A stretch of DNA of 36,852 nucleotides from Thermoplasmata archaeon (GCA_021796895.1 JAKABN010000005.1:1-36852); one strand, 5' to 3'. Positions 9,819 through 20,025 are shown, counted from the first letter of the stretch. Program-made: numbers and translations. The notes: generated by a model from the sequence alone, not told the origin.

Positions 9819-10973
9819 ATGAAGAACGTTTTGGTGGCTGGTGGTGGACTCGGTGGAACTATTGTGGCTAACAGAATAGCGCAGAAACTTTCGAACGAGA
9901 TAGATAAGGGGGAAGTTAACGTAACTGTCCTTGACAAGGACGACAAGCACTTCTATCAACCCGGATTCCTGCTTGTTTCTATGGGCGCCATGGAGCCGGG
10001 CGAGACGCACGTACCCGAACGTTCTGTTCTCGACAGGCACGTGAAGTTCCTCTCCGGAGATAAGGGAACAATGACCAAGATAGACGCGGCAAACCATTCA
10101 ATTTCAACCGCGGATGGAGCATCTCACCATTACGATCAGCTCGTTCTTTCCACCGGTTCCCATCTTCAGTTTGACGAGATACCCGGTTTCACGGAGGGCG
10201 CGGATACCTTCTTCAACCTGGAGAAGGCAAGGGACATGTGGAAGAAAGTTCAGTCATTCACCGGCGGCAAAATTGTGGTGGATACAGCTATGCTGCCGCA
10301 CAAGTGCCCCGTTGCTCCGCTGGAGGTAACGCTGATGCTGGACGACTACTTCAGGAAGAAGGGCATCAGGGAGAAGGTTCAGATCGACTACTGCTATCCC
10401 GTGCCCGGAGTATTCGGTATACCCAACGTCAATCGCATGATGACCGGAATCTTCGCCGAACGGGGAATAAACATTCACAGCCAGTTCACTCTCGCCTCCG
10501 TTGATGCCGGAGCCAGAAAGATAACATCGAAGGAAGGAGAGAGTCTCGATTACGACATGCTTGTGAGCGTGCCGCCCCACAAGGGCGCACAGGTTATCGG
10601 CGACTCGGGTCTCGGAGACAGGAGGAACTGGATACCCACCGACAAGTTTACGCTGCTCGTCAAGGGTCACGACGACATCCACGCAATGGGCGATACTACC
10701 GACATTGCGATTTCGAAGGCTGGTTCAACAGCAGATTACGAATCCTACACGGTTAGCCACAACGTGGCCGCCGACATCACGGGCACCGATGGAAAGAAGA
10801 CATATCCGGGCACTGTTTTCTGCTTCATTGCGACAGGGATGGATCAGGCGACGTACATAAAATTCGATTACAGCCATCCGCCGGTACCTCCCACTCCTTC
10901 CCAGATTTACTGGTGGAGCAAGCTTGCCTACAACAAGCTCTACTGGAGCATTCATGCAAGGACAATGATCTGA
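9819..10973 (+). CDS. sqr: FAD-dependent NAD(P)/FAD disulfide-type oxidoreductase, sulfide:quinone oxidoreductase-like
   Basis: MKNVLVAGGGLGGTIVANRIA Rossmann motif; KHFYQPGFLLV, PHKCPVAPLE, FCFIATG Cys motifs typical of SQR-like proteins. Confidence 0.82.
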   Translation: MKNVLVAGGGLGGTIVANRIAQKLSNEIDKGEVNVTVLDKDDKHFYQPGFLLVSMGAMEPGETHVPERSVLDRHVKFLSGDKGTMTKIDAANHSISTADGASHHYDQLVLSTGSHLQFDEIPGFTEGADTFFNLEKARDMWKKVQSFTGGKIVVDTAMLPHKCPVAPLEVTLMLDDYFRKKGIREKVQIDYCYPVPGVFGIPNVNRMMTGIFAERGINIHSQFTLASVDAGARKITSKEGESLDYDMLVSVPPHKGAQVIGDSGLGDRRNWIPTDKFTLLVKGHDDIHAMGDTTDIAISKAGSTADYESYTVSHNVAADITGTDGKKTYPGTVFCFIATGMDQATYIKFDYSHPPVPPTPSQIYWWSKLAYNKLYWSIHARTMI

Positions 10974-10975
10974 CG

Positions 10976-11368
10976 GTGTTGCGCTTGAGGCTTGCAATCA
11001 TCCTCGGTTCAAATCATCTGGAAAGGGTGGAATTTGCGTCGATGACTGCATTCCTCGCGTCGAGCATGGGGGAGGAGGTAAACATTTTTGCGACAATGGA
11101 TGGCGTGAAGGCGTTCAGGAAGGAGCCGGAACTGCTGTCGGAGGCGGAGTCTGCCGCCATGATAGCAAAGTCCGAGGCAGGCGGAAGATTTGCGGAATAT
11201 TTCAGGAAGGCTAAGGAGACGGGAAAGGTGAAGATTGTGGCATGCAGCATGGCTTCGAAGCTGTTCGGCCTCGGCAAGGAAGACTACGTCGATGTCGTTG
11301 ACGGCATAGGCGGCCTGACCTCGTTTCTCGATTCCACAGACGGAAGCAGCATGATCAGCATCTGGTGA
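10976..11368 (+). CDS. DsrE/DsrF-like (DsrE2-type) sulfur-relay protein
   Basis: GTG at 10976: VLRLRLAIILGSNHLERVEFASMTAFLASSMGEEVNIFATMDGVKAF...KIVACSMASKLFGLGKEDYVDVVDGIGGLTSFLD; DsrE2 pattern with Cys. Confidence 0.72.
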   Translation: MLRLRLAIILGSNHLERVEFASMTAFLASSMGEEVNIFATMDGVKAFRKEPELLSEAESAAMIAKSEAGGRFAEYFRKAKETGKVKIVACSMASKLFGLGKEDYVDVVDGIGGLTSFLDSTDGSSMISIW

Positions 11369-12276
11369 TTGAGTTGAGCGGTGAAAATACGGAAAGTGCG
11401 AAAAGCATGTCGTTGAACACGGAGGAAGAGAAACAGGTACGGGAGTTCATTTCCAACATACCCCGTTTCAACAGCGTCATGAAGGAATTCTCCACTATGA
11501 TGAATGAGGGACAGATGGAGGCTCTGTCGCAGGCACTTGCGGCGCTGCGTTTCCTTAAAGACGGCCTAAACGACGAGTCCGTAGAGTCCCTGTCAAAGCT
11601 CGGAGGAAAGCTGACCGATGTGGCATCGGCAATTTCATCCGAGCAGTCCATGGCAGTCATAGGGAGCCTGAATACAGAAAGCAGGGAACTTTCCGAACTG
11701 ATCAGGGACATAGGAAGGATGCACAGGGACGGTGTCTTCGAAGCAGTCATGAATGCCGCATATGCGCTGAAGTTCCTGAAGGACGGGCTTAACGACGAGG
11801 CGGTCGAAAACATATCCTCCAACATGGCGGACATGCTTTCCATTTCCAGACAGTATTCACCGCTTCTCATGGGTGGCGAACTGCCTTCCGTTCTCGCGAC
11901 CGTGTCCAGGCTGGAGCGCGACGGTGCGCTTGAGGCCATTGTCGACGCTGCGTATGTCATCAAGTTTCTCAGGGACGGGCTTAACGACGAAGCGCTCTCC
12001 AACATAGCTTCGCTGCTGTCAGAACTTCTCACGCAGTGGCATTCCCTGCACAACCTCATAGACACATTGTCCTCCCCGGCTGCCAGGAGAGTTTTCAGCG
12101 CGCTGGCAGACGAGTCACTTGAGCAGAGGCTGGAAAATGCACCGCCCAGAAAGGGTGGTATGTCGCTGCTCTCCCTGTCAGACCCGGACGTCAGAAAGGG
12201 TTTCGGCGTCGTCTTCGAACTGCTCAAGGCATTCGGGCAGGAATTCAAAACAGTTGAGAGTAAGGACGCAGACTGA
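11365..12276 (+). CDS. DUF1641-family protein with three internal repeats
   Basis: Repeats ALRFLKDGLNDESVESLSKL, ALKFLKDGLNDEAVENISSN, VIKFLRDGLNDEALSNIASL. Confidence 0.72.
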   Translation: MIELSGENTESAKSMSLNTEEEKQVREFISNIPRFNSVMKEFSTMMNEGQMEALSQALAALRFLKDGLNDESVESLSKLGGKLTDVASAISSEQSMAVIGSLNTESRELSELIRDIGRMHRDGVFEAVMNAAYALKFLKDGLNDEAVENISSNMADMLSISRQYSPLLMGGELPSVLATVSRLERDGALEAIVDAAYVIKFLRDGLNDEALSNIASLLSELLTQWHSLHNLIDTLSSPAARRVFSALADESLEQRLENAPPRKGGMSLLSLSDPDVRKGFGVVFELLKAFGQEFKTVESKDAD

Positions 12277-12466
12277 CTGTTTTGCCCGTGCTGGCAGCCC
12301 GTGGCAGTTTCATGAAAACGCATCTGCTGCCACGCTCTGATAAAAGGTTGCCTATCATCGCCACACACTGTCTTTTCTGTGCTTATTCTCAAATAGTGTA
12401 ATCATATGGCTGATTTTTAATGAGCGATCTTACGATGGTCGCACAAGGATTCCTGCTGGTGTATGT

Positions 12467-13057
12467 ATGTCGAGCCGGTTTGCAATTTCGCAGCGCATCG
12501 GACGGATAATAACGCTCATGGGTGCCGTCTTCATGCTGTTCATAGCATCGGCGACGATTCCGTTCGTGATCGGAAACGGTATAAGTTTTGCCGTTCCGCC
12601 ATCCCCGACCGAAACTCATTCCGCAGGAACACTGTATATAAACACATCATTTACCGTTGAAAATCATTGCCCCTATGCGGTGAGGCAGATATACTACACC
12701 CTTAATCTGAGCCTTCTTTCCAACGGGACTGAAATATATTCTTACAGCACACATCTGGCTGCCGCACTGCCTGGCAAGATGGAGCATTATGTGATTTCGG
12801 TGCCGATATCCGTTTCCGCATTGCCTTCCTGGTTCGTCTCGGCCGCCCTGTCCGCTCCTGTGAATATGTCTGTCGGGACTTCGATCAGTGCATCCTACGC
12901 ATATGGTTTCTTCCAGTTCGGTTTGAACTTCAAAGGACCGTTCAGCTCTTCTTCCATTATGAAACCGGCAGCGCTTGCAGGCGGTCAGCCTCTTCCTGTA
13001 TGCGCCAGCAGCATCACGCTCCTGCAGATGTGCAAACACAGAGGGGTGGCTGCTTGA
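12467..13057 (+). CDS. Hypothetical membrane-anchored protein
   Basis: N-terminal TM IITLMGAVFMLFIASATIPFVIG; stop overlaps the next start (TGATG). Confidence 0.5.
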   Translation: MSSRFAISQRIGRIITLMGAVFMLFIASATIPFVIGNGISFAVPPSPTETHSAGTLYINTSFTVENHCPYAVRQIYYTLNLSLLSNGTEIYSYSTHLAAALPGKMEHYVISVPISVSALPSWFVSAALSAPVNMSVGTSISASYAYGFFQFGLNFKGPFSSSSIMKPAALAGGQPLPVCASSITLLQMCKHRGVAA

Positions 13058-13533
13058 TGAACAAAAATGCAAGACAGCCTGCTCCTGGCAGCGAAAAGCC
13101 TCCGCTCCACATATCCGGAGCAATTCTTTCCTCCCTGACATCCGCATTATTCTTCATATTCGCACCAATACTCTATATGCAGATTGCATCCGCTTACCCT
13201 CAGATTGGCTTCGATTCTATGAGCGTTTGGACGCAATCGGCAATTCTGATAGGTTCTGCCTTCATGTTTCTGAATGCCGGCGCCGTACTCCTCGGAAATG
13301 AAAGGATCGCCGGCGTACTGCTCAGGGCTGCATCCCAGGTCGCGATAGCATTTTATGTGCTGTCGGTCATAGGCAGGACTTTTACAATCACCGTTCAGGG
13401 CGGATACCATCTCTCGATGGCCATTTACTACATCGCGCTCATCATGGCCTCTCTGGCGCTCCTGAGGATACTCCCTTCATTCACAGAATATGTGGAGTAC
13501 AGGCGTTATGTGCGGAGGGAACTCTCCGCTTAG
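13057..13533 (+). CDS. Small polytopic membrane protein
   Basis: ATG at 13057; four predicted hydrophobic segments; coupled to the preceding ORF. Confidence 0.5.
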   Translation: MNKNARQPAPGSEKPPLHISGAILSSLTSALFFIFAPILYMQIASAYPQIGFDSMSVWTQSAILIGSAFMFLNAGAVLLGNERIAGVLLRAASQVAIAFYVLSVIGRTFTITVQGGYHLSMAIYYIALIMASLALLRILPSFTEYVEYRRYVRRELSA

Positions 13534-13784
13534 AAAAAGGACTGATCTGCTGAGGGAATGCGCAATCTTCTGAGCTTCGTCTCATTCTCTTCGGATTTCA
13601 TCCCCCTGAACTCATTCTCCAGCAGTTCCATCTCCTTTGAGACGCGCATGTTCCTGCATATCGGGCACTCCACCGGTTTATGAAGCTGATGCTTAACACT
13701 GACCACCGAACTGTCCAGACCTATTCTGACGCCGCAGTTGTCGCAGTCCACATCCAACATATCTCTTTCCGCCATTTGATGCAC
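13530..13784 (-). CDS. Small zinc-ribbon protein
   Basis: CDNCGVRIGLDSSVVSVKHQLHKPVECPICRN (CxxC...CxxC). Confidence 0.55.
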   Translation of the reverse strand: MHQMAERDMLDVDCDNCGVRIGLDSSVVSVKHQLHKPVECPICRNMRVSKEMELLENEFRGMKSEENETKLRRLRIPSADQSFF

Positions 13785-13870
13785 TGTCTCCCCTTTTCAC
13801 ATTCGCCTCAATCAGAGACACACCGGAGCTCATGAAATTGAAGCAGTGTCCGTGTAATTACCCGTCTCAC

Positions 13871-16800
13871 TTAATCGTTTGCATCGGCTCGTGTCGAATC
13901 CGGTTTATCGCTGTCGAATTTCTCCAGTTCGGTACTCAGGTAACCCCTTTTCAGATCTCCGATGTCTATTTCCTCGAAAAGTTTCTCGAGTATCGCAAGC
14001 TCCCTCTGCTCGAAGGTCATCTTGTCTATTGCAACGAGCAGCACCGATGATGTGTCGACCGTCTTCTGCATCACGCTTTCCAGCATTCCCATTACCTTCA
14101 TCATGCTGTTGTTGGAAAGCAGATATTCCAGCCCGTCCAGAAACACTACGGCGTTCTTGTGCCTCTCTATAAACGAGAGAATCGCGCTGCCGATGACTGA
14201 AATCTTCGACGGATCGAGGTTGCTGTTGCCCACAACCTGCGTCAGCCACCTGATTTCTGTGTTTCCCAGATCATATTTTTCCCTGAGCTTGGAAGGATGC
14301 TGTCTGGTAATCACAAGCGGGTTGAATCCCGCCTTCTTGAAATCGACCAGTGCAAGATATGCAAGCAGCGGCTTCTGCTCAGGTATCATGTAGCTGAAGC
14401 CCCGCTTCATGGAATACCTCACTCCCTCCACCGGCGAGTGGACAGTCCCGGAAGCTTCCATTTCCTTCCCTACCCCCTGCAGTGCCTTGGTCTCGTCCGT
14501 CCCGTTTCCCGCCTCCTCCCTCAGTCTCAATATGAATCCTCTCCTGTCCCTCCCGGACAGCGGAGAAGCGGAAACAATAATCTTCCTCGGGCCTTCGGAC
14601 GACGCGAAGAGATAGGAGGACTCAAATCTTTCTCCCCTCCTGATGTTTTCCGAGAGATCTGCGACCTGATATGCATCGCCGTCGTCCAGCAGCGAAACAA
14701 TTTTGTCCCCGCCGGTTCCGGGCTGCATGGCCAGCAGTTGCCTGGCGGCTCTGTTGGCGAACTCTATGTTTCCATGTATGCTCAGCCTCATAATAGGTTC
14801 ATCCATATCGTCCAGTATTTCCGAGAGTTCGATCTGCCTGACTTCCGCCACCCTTTTCAGCTGCTTTTCCTGTTTCAGTGTTTCCGTAGCGGAAAACGAA
14901 TTTATCACGTTTGATGTCAGCCTGTCCAGTATGGTGACATCGCTTTCGCTAAAACCGCCCTGTCCGAATCTGTTTATGAGCAGTAGCACTGCCCTGATTT
15001 CAGTTCCGCTGCCCTTGTAGAGGGGGTAAATGAGCAGCTCTCTGACGTAGCCGTCCGATTCAGTCTCACCTTCAATCCTGACGTTCTCAAAACTGTTTAT
15101 CACCATGGCCTCCCCCTTTTCCGCTGCTTTCAGCGCCAGTCTCTCAATGGAATCGGGTATCTTCGTCTCAAAGTATCCGCTCCATTCTATATAGGAGGAG
15201 GACAGCGTGCCGGCGAGTGCGTATTCCGCCCCGATTATGTGGCCTGCCGCAGACGCGAATGCATCCATCATACCGCCGAAATCCCTGTGGGACGCAACTT
15301 TCTTCCCAATCTCGTCCACGGTGCTGAAGAGTCCGTGCCTGTGTCTCTCTTCCGACAGTGCCGACAGCTGCCTCACTCTTCTGGATATGAAGGGCGCCAT
15401 CTCGTTGTAGATGTGTATGTGTTCCGACATATGGCAGTCGGGCGGGTAACCTGCCATGAACAGAAAATCGGTGCCGTCTATCGTGCTCATCCTCCACGCC
15501 ACAAGCCTGTTCCCGAAAAGCGCCGGCACATTTTCGTCAACCGAGGGCGGAAACTCGCTCACCTGCGGGTGCATTCCGTGCGTGCCTGTCAGATGAGTCG
15601 CATATTTCATCATTATTTCTGCCTGCACGACTCCTTCGCCTCCTGAGGACGCTGCCAGTCTGAGCACTGCCTGCATGTAATCGATCGAGTATATGGCAGC
15701 GAAGGCAGCGCCGAGGCGCTCGGTTGCATAACCGCACACCTTCCTGTAGACAGACTGGACTTCAATCTCGTCCCCGACAGCATCTTTGAACGCCGCAATT
15801 TTGCTCAGGCGCTGAAGATCGGCATGATCGGACATGCTTGTCTTTATGCCGATGTGCCGTGAATTGTAGAAATCGAGGAGCTTCTGAGTCACAGTGTTCC
15901 TGTAGACGTCCTTCCTGAGATTTGACTGGAAACCGAAACCTATGAGCAGGACCGACTGTCCGTTCTTCTCCGATGATTCGTGTATGAGCATATTCCTGAA
16001 TACAGGCCGCTCAACTCCCGCCGGAGCGGCTCCGAACGCATCTATTGCCGCCGATGTTTCGGTCTCCCCTTCCTGTGTGTATGTTCTTGTCGCGAGTTTC
16101 ACCATGTCGTGCATCATGCCGTTCAGTGAAGCTGCGCTGATTGAACACCCTCCGCCGCCGAAATACTTCAGGTCGGTGCATAAGCACTGCAGTTGACTCT
16201 CACCGTCCTTTTTCAGAAGCAGCATTCCGGTCTCACAGGTTGAAAACCGGAGCGCGCTGCTGAGAACCTTTGATGCAAATGAATCGCTGTCAGGACTGTC
16301 AAGGCTTTCGATCAACTGTTCGGCAAGCACAGAATGCATTGAGTTTTCCTTCTCCTTTTCGGCATATGACTTGCGTATCTCCAGTGCCGCGTTCGCTCTT
16401 TCCATCACAGTGGAAAATTGCCTGCCGGTTATTTCCGCCATCTCGATCTCTTCGGCAGAGAAGGTCTTCTTTCCGATTCTGTGAAGTGCGATGACGCCGA
16501 TGTCTTCTCTCACGCTCTTCATGGGTATGGCAAGAATGGCCTCCGGCTCATTGGGCGTTCCGGGTATGTTGATAGAGGCCGCGTCCGCGTTTGCTTCCTG
16601 AATGAGCACCGGCTTGTCATTCGATATCGTTCTACCGACGATGCCTTCTCCAAGCTTGACCGAGAAGGACAGCATTTCGTCGGCAAACACACCGCGCGAT
16701 GTGACCGGAATCAGGAGCGATCTGCCCTCGTTGAGGACGTAGAACACCGAAATGCTCGATGGTATGACTGAATTGATGAACGAAAGTGCTTCCTCGGCAA

Positions 16801-17926
16801 TGCGAACAGGATCGTTTTCCCTGTGCAGCAGAAGGATCTCCTCCAGCAGCATGTTCCTGAACAGTATTTTTCTGTCCTTCTCGGAAATGAGCAGGCTCGA
16901 GGACATTCTTGCACCAAGAATCTGGGACAGAAATTCGACGTCCCGGAACTCGACATCGTCCAGAGGGACGGGCGACCTGCTCTCCATTATCAGAATCGCA
17001 CTGCCTTTCGAGTTTGTCTTCACCGGTATGAGTGCAGCCCACCTGGTGCCTGTCCCGAGCGGTTTATAACCCAGAGATTCGACATCCTTGATCACGAGAG
17101 GTTCATTCTGGCCCGCAACTCCTATGATCATGCTGCTGAGCTTCATGCTCTGCGGGCTGTCGTATAATGGTGTCAGGGACTCGCTCATTCCCGCAAACTC
17201 CAGAGAGTGCCCGGTTTCATCCGTTACCATCAGGGCGACATAGTCTATGCCCATTCTCTTCTGTATTATGTCAGCAATCTTGTTGAGCACATTGTTTGCA
17301 ATCGCACCTTCGTGCAGCTGGTTTCCAAGCTCGATCGCGGCTGCAAGCCTGGATGAGTGCGACAGCTGCTCCCCTACCGCAAACTCTCTTCTGATGACTG
17401 AATCGAATATCCTGTTGACAAGTGACAGCGCAAGCTCTTCGTCTAAACTCAACTGCGTGCGCACTCCCACGTAAGTGTAGAGAGTTGGAACTCCGCTCTC
17501 CGTTCCCCGGAAGAGGATAAAGTCCGTGACGCCCGTAGCCAGAGAGATTTCGTCAATCAGCCTGATGCCCGAGCCGGGTGCCTTAATCGCCTTCTTGCTA
17601 TCCCCGAAATCGGCGTTAAGCGGCAGAAGATCCTCATATTTTGTCTCATCCAGTTCGCCAATCAGCTCCTGATGACTCGTCCATCTGAAGCGAAGATCCC
17701 TGCTGATCACAACAAAAATGACAAACATATCCTTTCTGAGTCTCGCAATATGCCTGCCAAAGGAGAAGAGAAGGGATTTCCAGTCCCCGGCGTCCGTCAG
17801 GACATCGACTCCGGCTGTTATGAACCGCTCGAAGGAGTCGACCGCTTCCGGAGGAGAGCGGATACTGGCTCCTTTGAGTTCCGCACTCGCCACGAATTCA
17901 TTTATGCTGCTCTCATTCTCTGACAT
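13871..17926 (-). CDS. Giant multi-GAF, PAS and C-terminal DUF835 signalling protein without kinase domain
   Basis: Several GAF-like segments (e.g. LGEGIVGRTISNDKPVLIQEANAD...AIPMKSVREDIGVIALHR), PAS ILDDMDEPIMRLSIHGNIEFANRAARQLL, C-terminal DUF835-like KPLLAYLALVDFKKAGFNPLVITRQHPSKLREKYDLGNTEIRWLTQV...VVFLDGLEYLLSNN. Confidence 0.85.
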   Translation of the reverse strand: MSENESSINEFVASAELKGASIRSPPEAVDSFERFITAGVDVLTDAGDWKSLLFSFGRHIARLRKDMFVIFVVISRDLRFRWTSHQELIGELDETKYEDLLPLNADFGDSKKAIKAPGSGIRLIDEISLATGVTDFILFRGTESGVPTLYTYVGVRTQLSLDEELALSLVNRIFDSVIRREFAVGEQLSHSSRLAAAIELGNQLHEGAIANNVLNKIADIIQKRMGIDYVALMVTDETGHSLEFAGMSESLTPLYDSPQSMKLSSMIIGVAGQNEPLVIKDVESLGYKPLGTGTRWAALIPVKTNSKGSAILIMESRSPVPLDDVEFRDVEFLSQILGARMSSSLLISEKDRKILFRNMLLEEILLLHRENDPVRIAEEALSFINSVIPSSISVFYVLNEGRSLLIPVTSRGVFADEMLSFSVKLGEGIVGRTISNDKPVLIQEANADAASINIPGTPNEPEAILAIPMKSVREDIGVIALHRIGKKTFSAEEIEMAEITGRQFSTVMERANAALEIRKSYAEKEKENSMHSVLAEQLIESLDSPDSDSFASKVLSSALRFSTCETGMLLLKKDGESQLQCLCTDLKYFGGGGCSISAASLNGMMHDMVKLATRTYTQEGETETSAAIDAFGAAPAGVERPVFRNMLIHESSEKNGQSVLLIGFGFQSNLRKDVYRNTVTQKLLDFYNSRHIGIKTSMSDHADLQRLSKIAAFKDAVGDEIEVQSVYRKVCGYATERLGAAFAAIYSIDYMQAVLRLAASSGGEGVVQAEIMMKYATHLTGTHGMHPQVSEFPPSVDENVPALFGNRLVAWRMSTIDGTDFLFMAGYPPDCHMSEHIHIYNEMAPFISRRVRQLSALSEERHRHGLFSTVDEIGKKVASHRDFGGMMDAFASAAGHIIGAEYALAGTLSSSYIEWSGYFETKIPDSIERLALKAAEKGEAMVINSFENVRIEGETESDGYVRELLIYPLYKGSGTEIRAVLLLINRFGQGGFSESDVTILDRLTSNVINSFSATETLKQEKQLKRVAEVRQIELSEILDDMDEPIMRLSIHGNIEFANRAARQLLAMQPGTGGDKIVSLLDDGDAYQVADLSENIRRGERFESSYLFASSEGPRKIIVSASPLSGRDRRGFILRLREEAGNGTDETKALQGVGKEMEASGTVHSPVEGVRYSMKRGFSYMIPEQKPLLAYLALVDFKKAGFNPLVITRQHPSKLREKYDLGNTEIRWLTQVVGNSNLDPSKISVIGSAILSFIERHKNAVVFLDGLEYLLSNNSMMKVMGMLESVMQKTVDTSSVLLVAIDKMTFEQRELAILEKLFEEIDIGDLKRGYLSTELEKFDSDKPDSTRADAND

Positions 17927-18167
17927 CTGCCGCCACTGTACCGAAGCGCTGATTTACTGTCTGTCCAGCCTGCAGCTTCATCTGGCGCATCGCTATTTAA
18001 ACAAAAATCGTCCAGTTGTCACTATTGATATTCAGCTGGCCCCGGCTCAGCGGATATACAGGCAGCATATCAGCTGCGATACAACGTAAAGTTCCACTGC
18101 ATTTTCGAAGAGTCCGGTCGCTCATCTCAGGGCAGAGCATGCAAATCGCGACTGCACATCCAATCTG

Positions 18168-18177
18168 CTTAAATAAG
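18168..18177 (+). promoter_or_regulatory. TATA-like box for the ORF starting at 18198 (leaderless spacing)
   Basis: CTTAAATAAG about 21 nt upstream of ATG 18198. Confidence 0.5.
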
Positions 18178-18197
18178 CGGCAACCTATGTCAGACTA

Positions 18198-18815
18198 ATG
18201 TCTGACGATATGCTCATCGGTGACGCGCACCATGGTTACGGAGGACGGGACGGTCTCCCGTTTGCTTCCGGAGATGCGACTGAGGAGAACACCGGTACAA
18301 TCGCTGCAGGGGATGGCACAGAAGCTCTCGCTGAGCCTGTCTTCCCGGAGTTACGGGAGGCTGCCATCGGCATTTTGCTCACTGCCGGCTCCATGAACGG
18401 CCTGGAAGCTGACAGGATTGTGGCGTACTCGAAGACACTGAACAGCCTGTGCAGATCTGTGCTCGAAAATGCAGAGGAACGCATCCGCTGCGTCGAAGAG
18501 ATTCACACGGTTGAGCCGGAAATATCCGTTAAGAACCGCGGTTCAGGGCGTTCCGTGTCTGAAATGGCGTTTCCCTCCGGGTCCGTCCTGAGCCGGGACG
18601 ACTGGTCGAAGCTCTGCTCGCTCCTGGCAGACAGACTCGACAGATACGGCTGCATAATAACACAGCGGGACAGGAAATTCCTTTCCAGCAAATCAGGCAT
18701 CGAAATTTCATCCTATATGTGGTCGACCCTGGTAAAGAAGCTGGATCTGAGAAGGGTGAAGAATCCATACTCTGCTTCTTCACTCGTCATATACGTTCCA
18801 CGTGCCGGCAAATGA
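18198..18815 (+). CDS. Hypothetical protein
   Basis: 205-aa ORF with promoter at leaderless spacing; no family recognised. Confidence 0.5.
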   Translation: MSDDMLIGDAHHGYGGRDGLPFASGDATEENTGTIAAGDGTEALAEPVFPELREAAIGILLTAGSMNGLEADRIVAYSKTLNSLCRSVLENAEERIRCVEEIHTVEPEISVKNRGSGRSVSEMAFPSGSVLSRDDWSKLCSLLADRLDRYGCIITQRDRKFLSSKSGIEISSYMWSTLVKKLDLRRVKNPYSASSLVIYVPRAGK

Positions 18816-18864
18816 GTGCAGATCAAACACAAAGTGGTTTAGTTATGATTGCAATGCACGCGTC

Positions 18865-19968
18865 GTGTTACTGGTTCTTGGTGCCGGTCTCGTGGGCAGG
18901 GCAATCGCGAGCGACCTTGCAGCAGACTGTGATGTCGCAGTCTGTGACGTTTCGTCCAGGTCCATGAGCACACTCGACGGCGTAAGAAAGTACAGTGGAA
19001 ACATATTCGACAACAGGCCCCTTATAGAGCGTTCGGATGCTGTAGTCACGGCCCTTCCCGGAAGCGTTTCCTACGGCATCGTGAAGAAACTCCTGAGAAT
19101 GGGCAGAAATGTAGTGGACACAGGATTCATGGCGGAGAATCCAATGACATTAGAGGGCACAGCCGGCCGTGGCCGGTGTATTTACGTGCCCGATGCAGGA
19201 TATGCACCGGGCCTGAGCAACGTGCTGGCGGGCCGCCTTTACAGGACCATGTCGCCTGCGTCCATTGAAATCTTTGTCGCAGGTTTGCCTTCGGAGGATA
19301 TTCCTCCGTTTCACCATGCTCCCACTTTCAACGTGGAGGGGCTCATAGATGAATATACCAGGCCGGCGAGAATTGTCAGGAATGGCGATGTTGTCCGGAT
19401 GGATCCTCTTTCCGAGATCAGGAGCGTCAGCTTTCCAGGATTTGGCCCTCTGGAGGCCTTCTATACAGACGGCCTGAGAACGCTGCTGGAGACGGTGAAT
19501 GTCGCTAATATGCACGAGCTGACTCTGCGTTACCCCGGACATCTTGCGTCAATGAGATTCCTGCGCGATATGGGATTCTTCTCTTCTTCGCCGGCGGGTG
19601 GCATGGTCCCGCGCAACGTTACTGAGGCGCTCTTCTCCGCCTCCGGCGGCGATTTCAGGGATCTGTGCCTGACAATGGTCACAGGCATGAATGACAAAGT
19701 CACAATGGATTTCACGTCCATCGACAGATACGACGGGAAGACGGGAACAAGATCCATGGCACGCATGACAGGTTACACCGCCGCGGCCATCACCCGCCTG
19801 ATATTGAATGGTGATGTCGATGGAAGAGGAGTGCTTGCGCCCGAGTATATAGGTTTTGACGACAGACTCTTCTCAATGCTTTTTTCTGATCTGAGAAAGA
19901 AAAATATAATTTTCCGATCCCGCAGAAGAAAGACTGAAGGCAAACGGCCACCCCACCTGCATTCTTGA
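18865..19968 (+). CDS. Saccharopine dehydrogenase/lysine dehydrogenase-like oxidoreductase
   Basis: VLLVLGAGLVGRAIASDLA...SDAVVTALPGSVSYGIVKKLLRMGRNVVDTGFMAE...YVPDAGYAPGLSNVLAGRL; GTG at 18865 favoured (track ORF begins 18802). Confidence 0.8.
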   Translation: MLLVLGAGLVGRAIASDLAADCDVAVCDVSSRSMSTLDGVRKYSGNIFDNRPLIERSDAVVTALPGSVSYGIVKKLLRMGRNVVDTGFMAENPMTLEGTAGRGRCIYVPDAGYAPGLSNVLAGRLYRTMSPASIEIFVAGLPSEDIPPFHHAPTFNVEGLIDEYTRPARIVRNGDVVRMDPLSEIRSVSFPGFGPLEAFYTDGLRTLLETVNVANMHELTLRYPGHLASMRFLRDMGFFSSSPAGGMVPRNVTEALFSASGGDFRDLCLTMVTGMNDKVTMDFTSIDRYDGKTGTRSMARMTGYTAAAITRLILNGDVDGRGVLAPEYIGFDDRLFSMLFSDLRKKNIIFRSRRRKTEGKRPPHLHS

Positions 19969-20025
19969 TATATTGCTTCGGCGAGAGGCTATTGCTCATG
20001 GCGATTGAGCAAAAAGCGAGCGCAA

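Noticed and set aside
11355-12392. 345-aa minus-strand ORF antisense to the DUF1641 gene
   Set aside because: Ser-rich shadow translation of a strongly patterned plus-strand protein; no recognisable domain.
12420-12509. Possible uORF upstream of the membrane gene at 12467
   Set aside because: Its ATG lies at the TATA-like TTTTTAA, so it would be upstream of the expected TSS and not transcribed.
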